Shown piece by piece: positions 1 through 8,750 of a stretch of 45,011 nucleotides of DNA. The stretch is from Bacteroidales bacterium (lineage in GTDB: Bacteria; Bacteroidota; Bacteroidia; Bacteroidales; UBA932). Made by a program: the position numbers and the translations under genes. The first letter of the stretch is position 1. The number at the start of each line of letters is the position of its first letter. Under the pieces are notes generated by a model. That model was not told where the DNA came from. It worked only from the letters and a program-made list of their open reading frames with translations, and ran no database searches. The stretch is from positions 1 to 45,011 of the forward strand of contig JAGCCX010000077.1 in NCBI GenBank assembly GCA_017651465.1, read 5' to 3'.

Positions 1-1023
1 AATATGCTGGGTATGACCAAGGAGTCCAAGGCGGACTACCGTACTGCCCAGCGCAAGGTGGGAGAATACCGGGCAAAGAACGCCACCGGCGAGGCCTCGT
101 TCGCCGATACCACCAAGAAATACGACGCACTGCTGGCGCTTGACGCCGACTTTGCAAAGAAAGACTTCGACGACGAGCTGCTCCAGCACCGTGACATCGA
201 CATCCGCCTCCGTCCGCTTTACAAGTTCCACCTGGCGGCGCGTCCGGAGGAACGCAAGCTGGCCCTAAGCAGGCGTTACGAGAATGCTCTCATCGACCAT
301 TTCATCGATGCAGTGCCCGTTCCCGTGGTAGTTTCCAACAGCGACTCTCTTTCCACCCTCAAGCTTGTGCGCTCGCTGGGTTCCGTGCTTTCCGGAGACG
401 GCAGTTCCGGCGCCGGCACGGTCAACCTGAGCCCCTCCGAAACCTTCTTCCTGATGGGTATCTACGACGTACAGCAAAAGAACTATACCGGAGCTCTGAA
501 CTACTTCGACAAGGCTGTTTCGGCAGCCGGGAGCGAAGAAGAGAAAGACCGCTACTCGCGTTACTATAAGGCATTCTACCTTATGAACCGGGGCGTCCTG
601 CGGGCAGAGATGATTGAATTCATAGCCTCGCTCGAGGGCAACGTACAGACCCTGGCCATGGATGACCAGGGCGCCACCAGAGCGCGCGTAAGCGACCGGG
701 TTGCACGGAGTTACGATTATTCGGAAGCAATAGAAGATATGCAGGCAGCGACTGAAATCGTTCCGGATATTCCATATCTTTATTTCAACCTGGGCAATCT
801 CTACTGCCTTGGAGGCGAGATGGTCAATTCCATCGACGGATATACGCGCGCCATCACTCTTTATCCCGAGATGGGCGATGCGTACTTCAACCGCGGGTTG
901 GTGCTCATCTATCTTAAAGACAAGGAAAAAGGATGCATCGACCTGTCGCGTGCCGGGGAACTGGGAGTCAAAGACGCGTATAGCGTGATAGATAAATACT
1001 GCACTTCGGATGAGCTGCATTAA
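1..1023 (+). CDS. Tetratricopeptide-repeat protein, 5' end cut by window edge
   Basis: The reading frame is open to the first base, so the protein probably begins outside the window; an ATG at base 4 is possible but unproven. The visible part is about 340 residues. The C-terminal third carries TPR-like helices: a YLYFNLGNLYCLGG unit is followed by AITLYPEMGDAYFNRGLVLI and a short capping repeat with KEKGCIDLSRAGELG. A further TPR-like unit, ALNYFDKAV, lies near residue 155. TPR arrays act as protein-interaction scaffolds; no enzymatic domain is visible. The stop codon lies inside the start region of the next gene (14-bp overlap), so the two are probably co-transcribed. It contains the only CATG tetranucleotide found in the window. 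The specific role is unknown. Confidence 0.8.
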   Translation, partial: NMLGMTKESKADYRTAQRKVGEYRAKNATGEASFADTTKKYDALLALDADFAKKDFDDELLQHRDIDIRLRPLYKFHLAARPEERKLALSRRYENALIDHFIDAVPVPVVVSNSDSLSTLKLVRSLGSVLSGDGSSGAGTVNLSPSETFFLMGIYDVQQKNYTGALNYFDKAVSAAGSEEEKDRYSRYYKAFYLMNRGVLRAEMIEFIASLEGNVQTLAMDDQGATRARVSDRVARSYDYSEAIEDMQAATEIVPDIPYLYFNLGNLYCLGGEMVNSIDGYTRAITLYPEMGDAYFNRGLVLIYLKDKEKGCIDLSRAGELGVKDAYSVIDKYCTSDELH

Positions 1024-1819
1024 GTTCAAGTCTTTTTCGTCGGGAAGTTGCGGCAACTGTTACTTCCTGGGGCTGTTCGAGCCGGAAGGACGCCGCTGTG
1101 AGGCCGGAATAATCATCGATGCAGGAGTGAGCCCGAGAAGGCTCAAAAAAGAGCTGCAGATGGACGGGCTGTGTTTCGACGACTTCAGCGCTATTCTCAT
1201 AACCCACGACCATCTTGACCATATACGTTCTCTTGGTTCATTCTGCAAGCATATAGGCAAGCCGGTGTGGGCGACGGAAGAGCTGCACAGGGCGCTGTCG
1301 CGTCACTCTATGACCCGCTACCAAATATGCGACTACCGTATGGAGATGCGCCAGGGAGTCTGGAACGACGTGGTTCCCGGCCGAATAAAGGCGCGCTGCT
1401 TCACCGTCCCCCACGATGCCACCGAGACAGTGGGATACGCCATCCTGCTGGATTCATATAAGTTCGTGATAATGACGGACATAGGAAGAGTCACCGACGA
1501 GGCTCTCAACTGGGCGAGGCAAGCCGACACCGTGGTCATCGAAAGCAACTACGATCCGGAAATGCTCCGCCTCGGGCCCTATCCTCCCGACCTTCAGAAG
1601 CGCATTCGCAGCGGACACGGACACCTTTCCAATATCGAATGCGCCCAGGCAATCAGCAGCTTTAACCACCAGGGCCTGGAACACATATTCCTTTGCCACC
1701 TGAGCGAACACAACAATACTCCGGAGCTGGCTTACCGGGAGAGTCTGCCCTTTGCAGGCGACGCTTCGCTCGCGCCCCTTCCGCGCCAGAGCGCATCGCC
1801 TCTCATCATTTTACGATAG
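1010..1819 (+). CDS. Metallo-beta-lactamase-fold hydrolase (YycJ/WalJ-like)
   Basis: This 269-residue protein has the metallo-beta-lactamase zinc-binding signature HDHLDH at residues 66-71. It also has a SSGSCGNCY start, a later VPHDATETVGY histidine, an IMTDIG aspartate and a C-terminal FLCHLSEHNN segment. That order matches the YycJ/WalJ-type cytoplasmic MBL hydrolases, thought to be exonuclease-like phosphodiesterases. The family is recognised with confidence; the substrate is not. The start ATG lies 14 bp inside the upstream TPR gene, which suggests translational coupling. The 3' end overlaps the convergent amidase-like gene by 9 bp. Confidence 0.87.
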   Translation: MSCIKFKSFSSGSCGNCYFLGLFEPEGRRCEAGIIIDAGVSPRRLKKELQMDGLCFDDFSAILITHDHLDHIRSLGSFCKHIGKPVWATEELHRALSRHSMTRYQICDYRMEMRQGVWNDVVPGRIKARCFTVPHDATETVGYAILLDSYKFVIMTDIGRVTDEALNWARQADTVVIESNYDPEMLRLGPYPPDLQKRIRSGHGHLSNIECAQAISSFNHQGLEHIFLCHLSEHNNTPELAYRESLPFAGDASLAPLPRQSASPLIILR

Positions 1820-4792
1820 CACCCTGAGATCTGCGGGGGTAAAGTACAGGAAGCCGAACTGGTAGCTTCCCGGGCCGTCGGAGGGACCGTACATTCCAAA
1901 GAACTCCAGAACTTCGCGGAACACTTTTTCGCGGTCGGAATCCTTCTGCAGGCACTCCAAAGGCACGCCTATCGACACGGCCTTATGCTCCTGGGCATTG
2001 AATTTGACAGCTGCCGGCACGCCCGAATTGCCGTATCTAAGCCACACCGAGCCGCGTGAATCGGCATTCCGGATCCCGTCGGGATGGGGAACGGCATAGC
2101 ATTCCTCATTCAGTTCGTAGTAGAAGGGCATACGGGCAAGTTCGCCAGTATTGGTACCGAACGATGATGCCCAGCGGTATCCCAGCACCTCAGCGATAAA
2201 CTCCTTGGTGGCCTTGACCGCAGCCGGATCGGGCTTGACTCCGTAGATGTCTCCCCACACGTCAGTTGCAATGCGCGAGCCCGACACCAGGATGCTGCCG
2301 CCCCTCCGCGACCAGGCCCGCAAGGCGGACTGAAGGTTGTCGGGGAACACGCTATAGCGTGCCGGGTACGCCCCTCTGCCCGATTTTGTGGACAGCTGGG
2401 CTCCGCATATCAAGTCAAGGGCTCCGAAGCGCGAGGCAAGCGTAGTGTCGGCGCAGAAACTCTTGCTGGACATACTGCAGAACGGGAATCCAAGGTTAAG
2501 CAGCGCACGGCCGTGGACTGAAGGATAGTCGAAGGTATTGCCGGCTACCGGCACTCCGGCCTTGTCGCTGTAAGATCCCCCGAAGCCAGGAGCATCGTCG
2601 CTCTCCCACTGGAGGGGACGAGTAAACTCGTAATTCTCACCTATGTAAGTAATATCGCGGACGTACGGCATCCCGTTGTCAAGACGTGAGTCGAATCCCG
2701 CGTAATCGGGAGTATCTATCCACGCGGGCGGAGCCACCCGGTCGAAGTTGTTGACTATCAGCACCGCATCTCCCCTCGCCCGTACGGGCACTCCCACCGA
2801 CAGCACCTCCGAGGGGAAGCTGTCGCCGCCGTCATTCCAGGCAACCACCTTATAGGAATACACGTGTCCGGGCACGATCTGCATCGTGGCTTCGGGATCC
2901 GAAACCGGTACGCCCTCGTCGAATACTCCGTCGTCCACACGAGTATAGACGGTATATCCCTTGGCTGCGGCAGTAGGTTCGAGCGGGTCGGGAGTAGGAG
3001 CCCAGCTGAGCTGCACTTCCCCCTCGTCATTCAGCAAGGCGGAGAAAGCGTGCACCGGCAGTGGCTGTACGGAATAGCTCACTCCATATCGGCACGAGAG
3101 ATACTTGAGCAATCCTTTATACACGGCCCGGCTCACGGTAAAGCGGAAAGCGGGATCGAGGCCGTATTTCATATCGGCAAAGTTCTGATGCGAAAGAAGT
3201 TCCAGCAGCATAGCGGGAACATCAGTAGTGCGCGATTCGCTGTAGGAGCGGTCCCACAGCTGGCGGCGCTGCCACTTGGGTTCGTAGCTTTTGCGTATAT
3301 CTTCCACTACCTGGGTCTGGACAAAATCAGCGTAGGTCCGTGAAGTCATACGGTCGGTTCCGTCGGAGAACTTGCGGGAGTTGTCGCACTTGAGCGTATA
3401 GATAGAAAGGGTTCCTACGATACTGTCATTGGGCGTTACGCCCGCGTCGGTATGGAATGCCAGGGAGCAATCGAAAGGAATTCCCTTGGTCTTGCGCATC
3501 ATCCTGGTCCACGAGCCTCGGGCGGCATAGTCGCACACGTAATCGGTCTCCCATTCGCGGAGCGTACTGTCAGCTCCCGCCCAGGGCATCCAGTAGGAGG
3601 CGCCCTCGACATAGCTGGGCATACCAGAAATACGCCCTCCTCTCTGGATCTTGCCCATACCGCCGCCGAAGCGGACCGCATCGGCGCTCACCCACTCGCC
3701 GGAAGCGCCCTTATTGTCAAGTTCCACAAATCCCGGTCCGTCGGGAGCAAATTCGAAAGTACCCAGATATACCCAAGTGCCGCCTCCCTTGCGCTGATCG
3801 ACCTCGAACTCGGTTTTCCCTCCGAGGTGATAGACAGTGTAGTGGGCCGACTTGCAGTTACTGCGTCCGCTGCCGTAACTCACATACACGGCATATTCTC
3901 CCCTGCGACGGATGTCGGGAGTCCACCTGGCAACCGAAGCCGGAGTAATGCTGCAGGCCGCTTTACGGCAGGATCCCAGACGGAAAGGATTGTCGGTAAT
4001 GTCATAGACCTGCTTAAGGTCTGCAAAGCCCTCGCCGCCCTTTTCCCAGGAGCCCGACTCAGAATAGGTTCCCGCCGTACGCACAAGGCCCTCTCCGCTG
4101 CGGAGGAAGGTTGAGTCGTTATCACATACCGACTCCATACGCTGTATGTCTCGCTCGCGCGGAGTGAGCACGCAGGCGCCGGCATTCTCAAGCATAGGAA
4201 TCAGATAATCAAGCACATATCCCTGAGTGTACATATCCTCCACGGTACGGTGGAGGGCAGCCCTCTGCCAGCGCCACACGCCTTGCTCTTCGTTGAAATA
4301 ATAGCCGTGGCTCTGCCATAGGGCGATATGACGGCCCTCCAGTCCGCGCGTAAGCTTACGGGCTCCGACCCGGTGCACAAGCGGGAGCTTGGGAGAATTC
4401 TTTACCGAATAATGGAATGAAGGCGCCCGGCCGTTTCGTGTAATGGCAGGTGTCTCCAGTTCCTCGAGGCGGCAGCCGGAAGCCATACAGGAGCCGATGT
4501 TGTAGCCCTGCAGAGCCTTTTCGCCTTCGGTATTGAGCTCGGAGAGGAACCACAAGATGTCTTCGCTGTGCCAGGGATAATCGGAGAGCGAATTGGCAAA
4601 ATACAGGTCAAGCGCCTCCCCTCTCAAGTAAATCTTGTCTATGCGCACCCGTGAATTAACCTGGAAGCGGCGGTTACAGCGGGAGGTGAGGGTATCGCAT
4701 ACCACACTGAAATCTGCAGCGCGGGGAATGCCCTGCGCCGCCGCAGACAAAGCTGCAGCCAGAATGCCCAGTATGACAGCTAACCTACGCAT
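1811..4792 (-). CDS. Secreted N-acetylmuramoyl-L-alanine amidase-like protein with golvesin-like insert and FN3 domain
   Basis: A 993-residue exported protein with a clear signal peptide (MRRLAVILGILAAALSAAAQ). An Amidase_3-like fold seems to be split. A first part with LWQSHGYYF near residue 159 and a downstream Glu in RTVEDMY is followed by an insert at about 270-370 resembling golvesin C-terminal/xanthan-lyase-type carbohydrate-associated domains. The fold then resumes with LAFHTDAG near 445 and LLELLSHQN near 530. After that come a fibronectin type III-like domain (about 580-660) and a C-terminal alpha/beta region of about 300 residues starting at AVLIVNNFDRV. Bacteroidota homologues are often labelled xanthan lyase, but the visible catalytic features point to wall-peptide hydrolysis. 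Activity is inferred. The start overlaps the VanZ-like gene by 8 bp. Confidence 0.75.
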   Translation of the reverse strand: MRRLAVILGILAAALSAAAQGIPRAADFSVVCDTLTSRCNRRFQVNSRVRIDKIYLRGEALDLYFANSLSDYPWHSEDILWFLSELNTEGEKALQGYNIGSCMASGCRLEELETPAITRNGRAPSFHYSVKNSPKLPLVHRVGARKLTRGLEGRHIALWQSHGYYFNEEQGVWRWQRAALHRTVEDMYTQGYVLDYLIPMLENAGACVLTPRERDIQRMESVCDNDSTFLRSGEGLVRTAGTYSESGSWEKGGEGFADLKQVYDITDNPFRLGSCRKAACSITPASVARWTPDIRRRGEYAVYVSYGSGRSNCKSAHYTVYHLGGKTEFEVDQRKGGGTWVYLGTFEFAPDGPGFVELDNKGASGEWVSADAVRFGGGMGKIQRGGRISGMPSYVEGASYWMPWAGADSTLREWETDYVCDYAARGSWTRMMRKTKGIPFDCSLAFHTDAGVTPNDSIVGTLSIYTLKCDNSRKFSDGTDRMTSRTYADFVQTQVVEDIRKSYEPKWQRRQLWDRSYSESRTTDVPAMLLELLSHQNFADMKYGLDPAFRFTVSRAVYKGLLKYLSCRYGVSYSVQPLPVHAFSALLNDEGEVQLSWAPTPDPLEPTAAAKGYTVYTRVDDGVFDEGVPVSDPEATMQIVPGHVYSYKVVAWNDGGDSFPSEVLSVGVPVRARGDAVLIVNNFDRVAPPAWIDTPDYAGFDSRLDNGMPYVRDITYIGENYEFTRPLQWESDDAPGFGGSYSDKAGVPVAGNTFDYPSVHGRALLNLGFPFCSMSSKSFCADTTLASRFGALDLICGAQLSTKSGRGAYPARYSVFPDNLQSALRAWSRRGGSILVSGSRIATDVWGDIYGVKPDPAAVKATKEFIAEVLGYRWASSFGTNTGELARMPFYYELNEECYAVPHPDGIRNADSRGSVWLRYGNSGVPAAVKFNAQEHKAVSIGVPLECLQKDSDREKVFREVLEFFGMYGPSDGPGSYQFGFLYFTPADLRVLS

Positions 4793-5186
4793 TTTTCTTC
4801 TTCCGCGAGAACAACTTAATGAAAAAGGCTATGAAAGAACCGCAGATTAGGCCCAGACGGTCGGCGCCGAAGTCGGCGGGATCCATAGTCCGGTAAGGCA
4901 GTTTGCTCTGGATATATTCCGTTCCCCAGGCAAGACCGCAGCCGACAATAAACACGGCCACCAGCACAAGTAAGGTCTTCACTACTCCGCCGCGGCTGAG
5001 GCGCAGCGAGAAGAAAGCCAGCACAGGGAAGGGCAGGAACATCAAGAAATGCACGACTTTGTCGGCCGGAATCCCGAAGATGCTCGCCGGCGATGGGGGC
5101 AAAGCCGAGAATCTTGCAAAGCACAAAACGGCAACTGCTATGATATACAGCAGCGTGAGTATACGAAATATCCAGACTCTTCTCAT
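4785..5186 (-). CDS. VanZ-like small membrane protein
   Basis: A 133-residue protein with four predicted membrane segments: an N-terminal helix, a KVVHFLMFLPFPVLAFF segment, a VVKTLLVLVAVFIVGCGLAWG segment and a C-terminal helix. The acidic/Gln pattern WGTEYIQSKLPYRTMDPADFGADRLG is the usual VanZ-family hallmark (E-x-x-Q followed by D-x-x-A/D-N-x-x-G-like). VanZ homologues occur widely in envelope contexts and only some relate to teicoplanin resistance; no van genes are near. It overlaps the ABC exporter by 4 bp upstream and the amidase-like gene by 8 bp downstream, so the three form one translation-coupled set. Confidence 0.85.
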   Translation of the reverse strand: MRRVWIFRILTLLYIIAVAVLCFARFSALPPSPASIFGIPADKVVHFLMFLPFPVLAFFSLRLSRGGVVKTLLVLVAVFIVGCGLAWGTEYIQSKLPYRTMDPADFGADRLGLICGSFIAFFIKLFSRKKKNA

Positions 5187-7018
5187 AACGACTGCATATC
5201 ATAAAGTTTCTTGTAATACCCGTCACGGGCAAGGAGTTCCTCGTGGCGTCCCCTTTCCACTATGCGTCCTTCGTCCATCACCACAATCTCGTCGGCGCCC
5301 TTGACAGTACTCAGGCGATGTGCGATAGCAATGGTGGTACGGGTGCTCATAAGGCGGTCGAGGGCGTCCTGAACGGTGCGCTCCGACTCAGTGTCCAGGG
5401 ATGCCGTGGCCTCGTCGAGGATTAGAATGGGAGGATTCTTGAGTATGGCTCTGGCGATGCTGATACGCTGGCGCTGACCGCCGCTGAGCTTGACTCCGCG
5501 GTCGCCGATGTTGGTATCGTAGCCTTCTTCCTTCTCCATTATGAACTCGTGCGCATTGGCAATGCGCGCAGCCGCCTCAACCTGCTCGCGGGTGGCATCC
5601 TTGACGCCGAATGCGATATTGTTGAAGATGGTATCGTTGAAGAGGATGGGATCCTGGTTCACATTGCCGATCAGGCCTCTCAGATCGCGAAGGGCCATAT
5701 CCCTCACATCCACCCCGTCGATGCTGATACTCCCCCCGGACACATCGTAGAAACGGGGAATGAGGTCAACCAGCGTAGATTTTCCGGCCCCGGATGCTCC
5801 CACTATTGCAAGTGTATAGCCCTTGGGGATGGAGAGAGTCACGTCCCTAAGCACTTCCCTGCCGTCTTCGTAATGGAAGCTTACGCCTTTCAGCTCGATG
5901 CTATCCTTGAAATCACTGACCTTTACGGGATCGGGACGTTCGGTAATGGAGTTCTCGGCGTTCAGGATCACATCTATCCTTTCCATACTGGCAAGTCCGC
6001 GCGGGATGCTGTAAGCAGCTTTGGCGAGCTCCTTGATGGGCTGGATGACGCTGTACAGGACAACCATATAGAAGATGAAGGTGGGCGCATCGATGACCGA
6101 GCGTTCACCCAGGATGAGGGTACCGCCGAACCAGAGCACGATAGCGATCATCAGGGTACCCAGGAATTCGCTCACCGGGTGTGCCAGTACCTGACGGGTG
6201 GCAACGCGGGAGTTCTTGCGCTTCATAGCGTCGGTCACGCCCTCAAAGCGGTTGGACATCTTCTTTTCGGCCAGGAAGGCCTTGATGATACGCAGGCCGC
6301 CAAGAGTCTCTTCCACCTGGCTCATAGTGTCGCTCCAGAGCGTCTGGGCCTCGGTGGACTGCCGCTTGAGCTTGCGTCCTATCAAGCCCATAAGCCACAT
6401 CATAACCGGCGCGAACACCAGCACGAATACGGTCAACTGCCAGGAAATGACTATCAACGTAGCCATATAGAACACAATCAGAATAGGATTCTTGATGAGC
6501 ATATCCAGCACGCTGGTGATGGAGTTCTCCACTTCCTGGACATCTCCGCTCATACGGGCGATAATATCGCCTTTCCGCTCCTGGCTGAAATAACCCAGAG
6601 GCAGGGCGAGAATCTTATTGTAGATTTGAACACGCAGGTCTTTGACTATGCCCGTGCGTATCGGGACCATCACTGCGGAAGCGCCGAAATAACAGGAAGT
6701 CTTGACTGCGGTAAGAAGCGACAGCGAGAGGCAGAGCAGCAGGAGCACCGTGCCGGCGCCCCACTTGCCCATTGCCTCGGTTACATACCAGTAAAGGTTG
6801 TTTATAAGTATATCCTTGAAAGATGCGGTATCGGAGTTCCAGGCTATGAATTCATACTGCATTTCATTGATATTGAACAGAATCTGCAATATCGGAATAA
6901 GCAGCGAGAACGAAAACACATTGAACACGGCCGACAGTACGTTGAGTACCACCGACCCGCCCAGATACCCTTTATAAGGTGAAGCGTAACGTTTTAATAT
7001 CTTCCAGAAATCCTTCAT
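5183..7018 (-). CDS. MsbA-like ABC exporter (fused membrane and ATPase domains)
   Basis: A 611-residue half-transporter. Residues 1-330 form a six-helix ABC type-1 exporter domain. The ATPase domain has Walker A GASGAGKST near 409, signature LSGGQRQR near 512, Walker B ILILDEATASLD near 533 and an H-loop in IAIAHRLSTV. Length and architecture match MsbA-type lipid A-core flippases and other homodimeric lipid or peptide exporters. Neighbouring VanZ and amidase-like genes favour an envelope substrate, but specificity cannot be read from sequence. It lies 3 bp downstream of the PiT gene and may be transcribed with it. Confidence 0.9.
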   Translation of the reverse strand: MKDFWKILKRYASPYKGYLGGSVVLNVLSAVFNVFSFSLLIPILQILFNINEMQYEFIAWNSDTASFKDILINNLYWYVTEAMGKWGAGTVLLLLCLSLSLLTAVKTSCYFGASAVMVPIRTGIVKDLRVQIYNKILALPLGYFSQERKGDIIARMSGDVQEVENSITSVLDMLIKNPILIVFYMATLIVISWQLTVFVLVFAPVMMWLMGLIGRKLKRQSTEAQTLWSDTMSQVEETLGGLRIIKAFLAEKKMSNRFEGVTDAMKRKNSRVATRQVLAHPVSEFLGTLMIAIVLWFGGTLILGERSVIDAPTFIFYMVVLYSVIQPIKELAKAAYSIPRGLASMERIDVILNAENSITERPDPVKVSDFKDSIELKGVSFHYEDGREVLRDVTLSIPKGYTLAIVGASGAGKSTLVDLIPRFYDVSGGSISIDGVDVRDMALRDLRGLIGNVNQDPILFNDTIFNNIAFGVKDATREQVEAAARIANAHEFIMEKEEGYDTNIGDRGVKLSGGQRQRISIARAILKNPPILILDEATASLDTESERTVQDALDRLMSTRTTIAIAHRLSTVKGADEIVVMDEGRIVERGRHEELLARDGYYKKLYDMQSL

Positions 7019-7021
7019 TAT

Positions 7022-8098
7022 TTAAAAAGTCTTGACGGGACAGCCGAACCAGTTGACCATCATCAGGTATATCAAGCCGCTGACCACGATGACTGCTGGG
7101 ATGGTGAGTATCCAGGCCCAGACTATGTTCTTGGCCGTTATCCACTTGACCGATTTGACGCCCCGCGTGAGACCGGTACCGATTATGGAGCCGGTGATGG
7201 TGTGCGTAGTGCTCACGGGAATGCCGAGCACGGCGGTGAGTATAAGGGTTATAGCTCCCGAAGCCTCGGCGCAGAATCCCTGGGTCGGGAAGAGCTTGGA
7301 CAGACCCTCGCTGAGCGTACGGATTACCGACCAGCCTCCGGTTACGGTACCGAGGGCGATAAGTCCGTAGCAGGTAACCTTGAGCCACACCGGCACGTAG
7401 AAGCCGGTAAAGCCTGCCGCCTGGGCAGCCGTGGCTCCGTTGCCGTAGAGGAACTGCAGCACGGGATTATCGGGGTTGGACGCAAACGCCGTGGCGAAAA
7501 GGATGGCGATCACGCCCATTGTCTTCTGACCGTCATTGCCGCCGAAACCAAGCGAGAACGCAGCACTGGACACCAGCTGCATACGCCTGAAGGTCTTGTC
7601 TACCTTCTTCACGTTGACCTTGTGGAAAAGCAGCATAATCAAGCAGTTGAGTATGAAGCCCAGGAGTATTCCGATAAGCGGGGAAATGAATATGAAGGCA
7701 ACGATCTTGAAGATACCGCTGGTTATCAGGTAATGACCGCCGTAAACGAACCACACGGGGCCGATAAGACCTCCCACCAGGGCGTGCGACGCCGATACGG
7801 GCAGTCCCATCTTGGTACAGAAGAAAATATACAACACCGAGCCGAGCAGTGCCGCCAGAATGACATAGACGTCGATACAATTCTCATCTACTATACCCTT
7901 GCCCATAGTAGCGGCGACGGTGGTGTCGAAAATGAAGAGCGCCATAAAAATCCAGAAAGCCGCCCAGAACACGGCCAGCTTGGGAGGCAGGGCCTTGGTT
8001 GCAACCACGGATGCGATACAGTTGGCCGCATCGTTCATTCCGTTGGTAAAGCTGAACGCCAGGGCTATGAGCGCCGTTATTAAGACTATCGCAACCAT
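7022..8098 (-). CDS. pit: PiT-family inorganic phosphate transporter
   Basis: A 358-residue polytopic inner-membrane protein. The family signature GMNDAANCIA is at residues 20-29 and a second inverted-repeat signature, PVSTTHTITGSIIG, lies near residue 290, with PVSASHALVGGLIG in the first half. PiT proteins import metal-phosphate complexes with protons or Na+. A DUF47/PhoU-like gene lies directly upstream with a 1-bp gap; this pairing is typical of PiT systems, where the DUF47 partner modulates transport. No phosphate-box regulator is visible in this compact arrangement. Confidence 0.92.
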   Translation of the reverse strand: MVAIVLITALIALAFSFTNGMNDAANCIASVVATKALPPKLAVFWAAFWIFMALFIFDTTVAATMGKGIVDENCIDVYVILAALLGSVLYIFFCTKMGLPVSASHALVGGLIGPVWFVYGGHYLITSGIFKIVAFIFISPLIGILLGFILNCLIMLLFHKVNVKKVDKTFRRMQLVSSAAFSLGFGGNDGQKTMGVIAILFATAFASNPDNPVLQFLYGNGATAAQAAGFTGFYVPVWLKVTCYGLIALGTVTGGWSVIRTLSEGLSKLFPTQGFCAEASGAITLILTAVLGIPVSTTHTITGSIIGTGLTRGVKSVKWITAKNIVWAWILTIPAVIVVSGLIYLMMVNWFGCPVKTF

Positions 8099-8099
8099 A

Positions 8100-8750
8100 T
8101 CAGCTGTTCTTGACTACTATGCTCCTGATCTTGCTCGAGACACCCTTGGCCACGTCGGAAGTATCTTCCAGAGCCTGGGCGATGTTCTTTTTCTTAACCA
8201 GTTCTATTGCGTCTTTTTCAAACTCGAAGAGATTGGACATATACGACTCGTAGATGTCATCCACAGTGTGCTCGATTTCCTTGATGTCGTCGCACAACTT
8301 GTCCATCATCTTGGCGTCCTTGCGAAGGGTATCGAAGTGAGCGGTGAGCTCCACCATAATTGAAGCGGCTTTGTCGATGTACTCGGCAATCTCGATAAGC
8401 TTCTTCGAGGATTCCTTGGGCTGATAGATGGCTATCTTCTTGGACGAATCCCTTATGGAGTCCAGGAAGCCGTCCATTCCCTCTGCAAGTTCGTGAATAT
8501 CGTCCCTGTCGAAAGGAGTAAGATAGGCATTCATCAGCACGCCCACGATCTGGCGGGTGATTGTATCTCCCTTGGTCTCGTGTTCCTTGATACGGTGAGA
8601 CAGGATACGGCGTTTGTCGGGATCCGATTCCTTAGTCTGCTCCAGAAGCAGAGCCGACGCCTCCTTGATATTCTCGGAGGATTGAACAAAGAGGGGGAAG
8701 AAACTTTTTTCTTTCACCACAAATAACTGGAGAAAATGGTCGAAGTTCAT
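8100..8750 (-). CDS. DUF47 (PhoU-like) PiT accessory protein
   Basis: A 216-residue, all-helical, soluble protein with the DUF47/PhoU_div pattern: an N-terminal FPLFVQSSENIKEA helix, the EHETKGDTITRQIV metal-site-like helix, and a second KEIEHTVDDIYESY helix with similar acidic spacing. DUF47 proteins act as regulatory partners of PiT phosphate carriers. The gene sits one base upstream of pit. Its ATG overlaps the stop of the Wzi-like gene upstream (ATGA). The C-terminus ends in basic KIRSIVVKNS. Function is assigned from family and neighbour. Confidence 0.9.
   Translation of the reverse strand: MNFDHFLQLFVVKEKSFFPLFVQSSENIKEASALLLEQTKESDPDKRRILSHRIKEHETKGDTITRQIVGVLMNAYLTPFDRDDIHELAEGMDGFLDSIRDSSKKIAIYQPKESSKKLIEIAEYIDKAASIMVELTAHFDTLRKDAKMMDKLCDDIKEIEHTVDDIYESYMSNLFEFEKDAIELVKKKNIAQALEDTSDVAKGVSSKIRSIVVKNS

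Noticed and set aside
1811-4792. Xanthan lyase
   Set aside because: The visible motifs are amidase-like, and no polysaccharide-lyase catalytic pattern was recognised. The common label seems to rest on the accessory domain.
5549-6982. 477-codon open frame on the plus strand
   Set aside because: It runs antisense to the MsbA-like gene, which has full family motifs. The product is low-complexity and unlike any domain; GC-rich codon bias explains the open frame.
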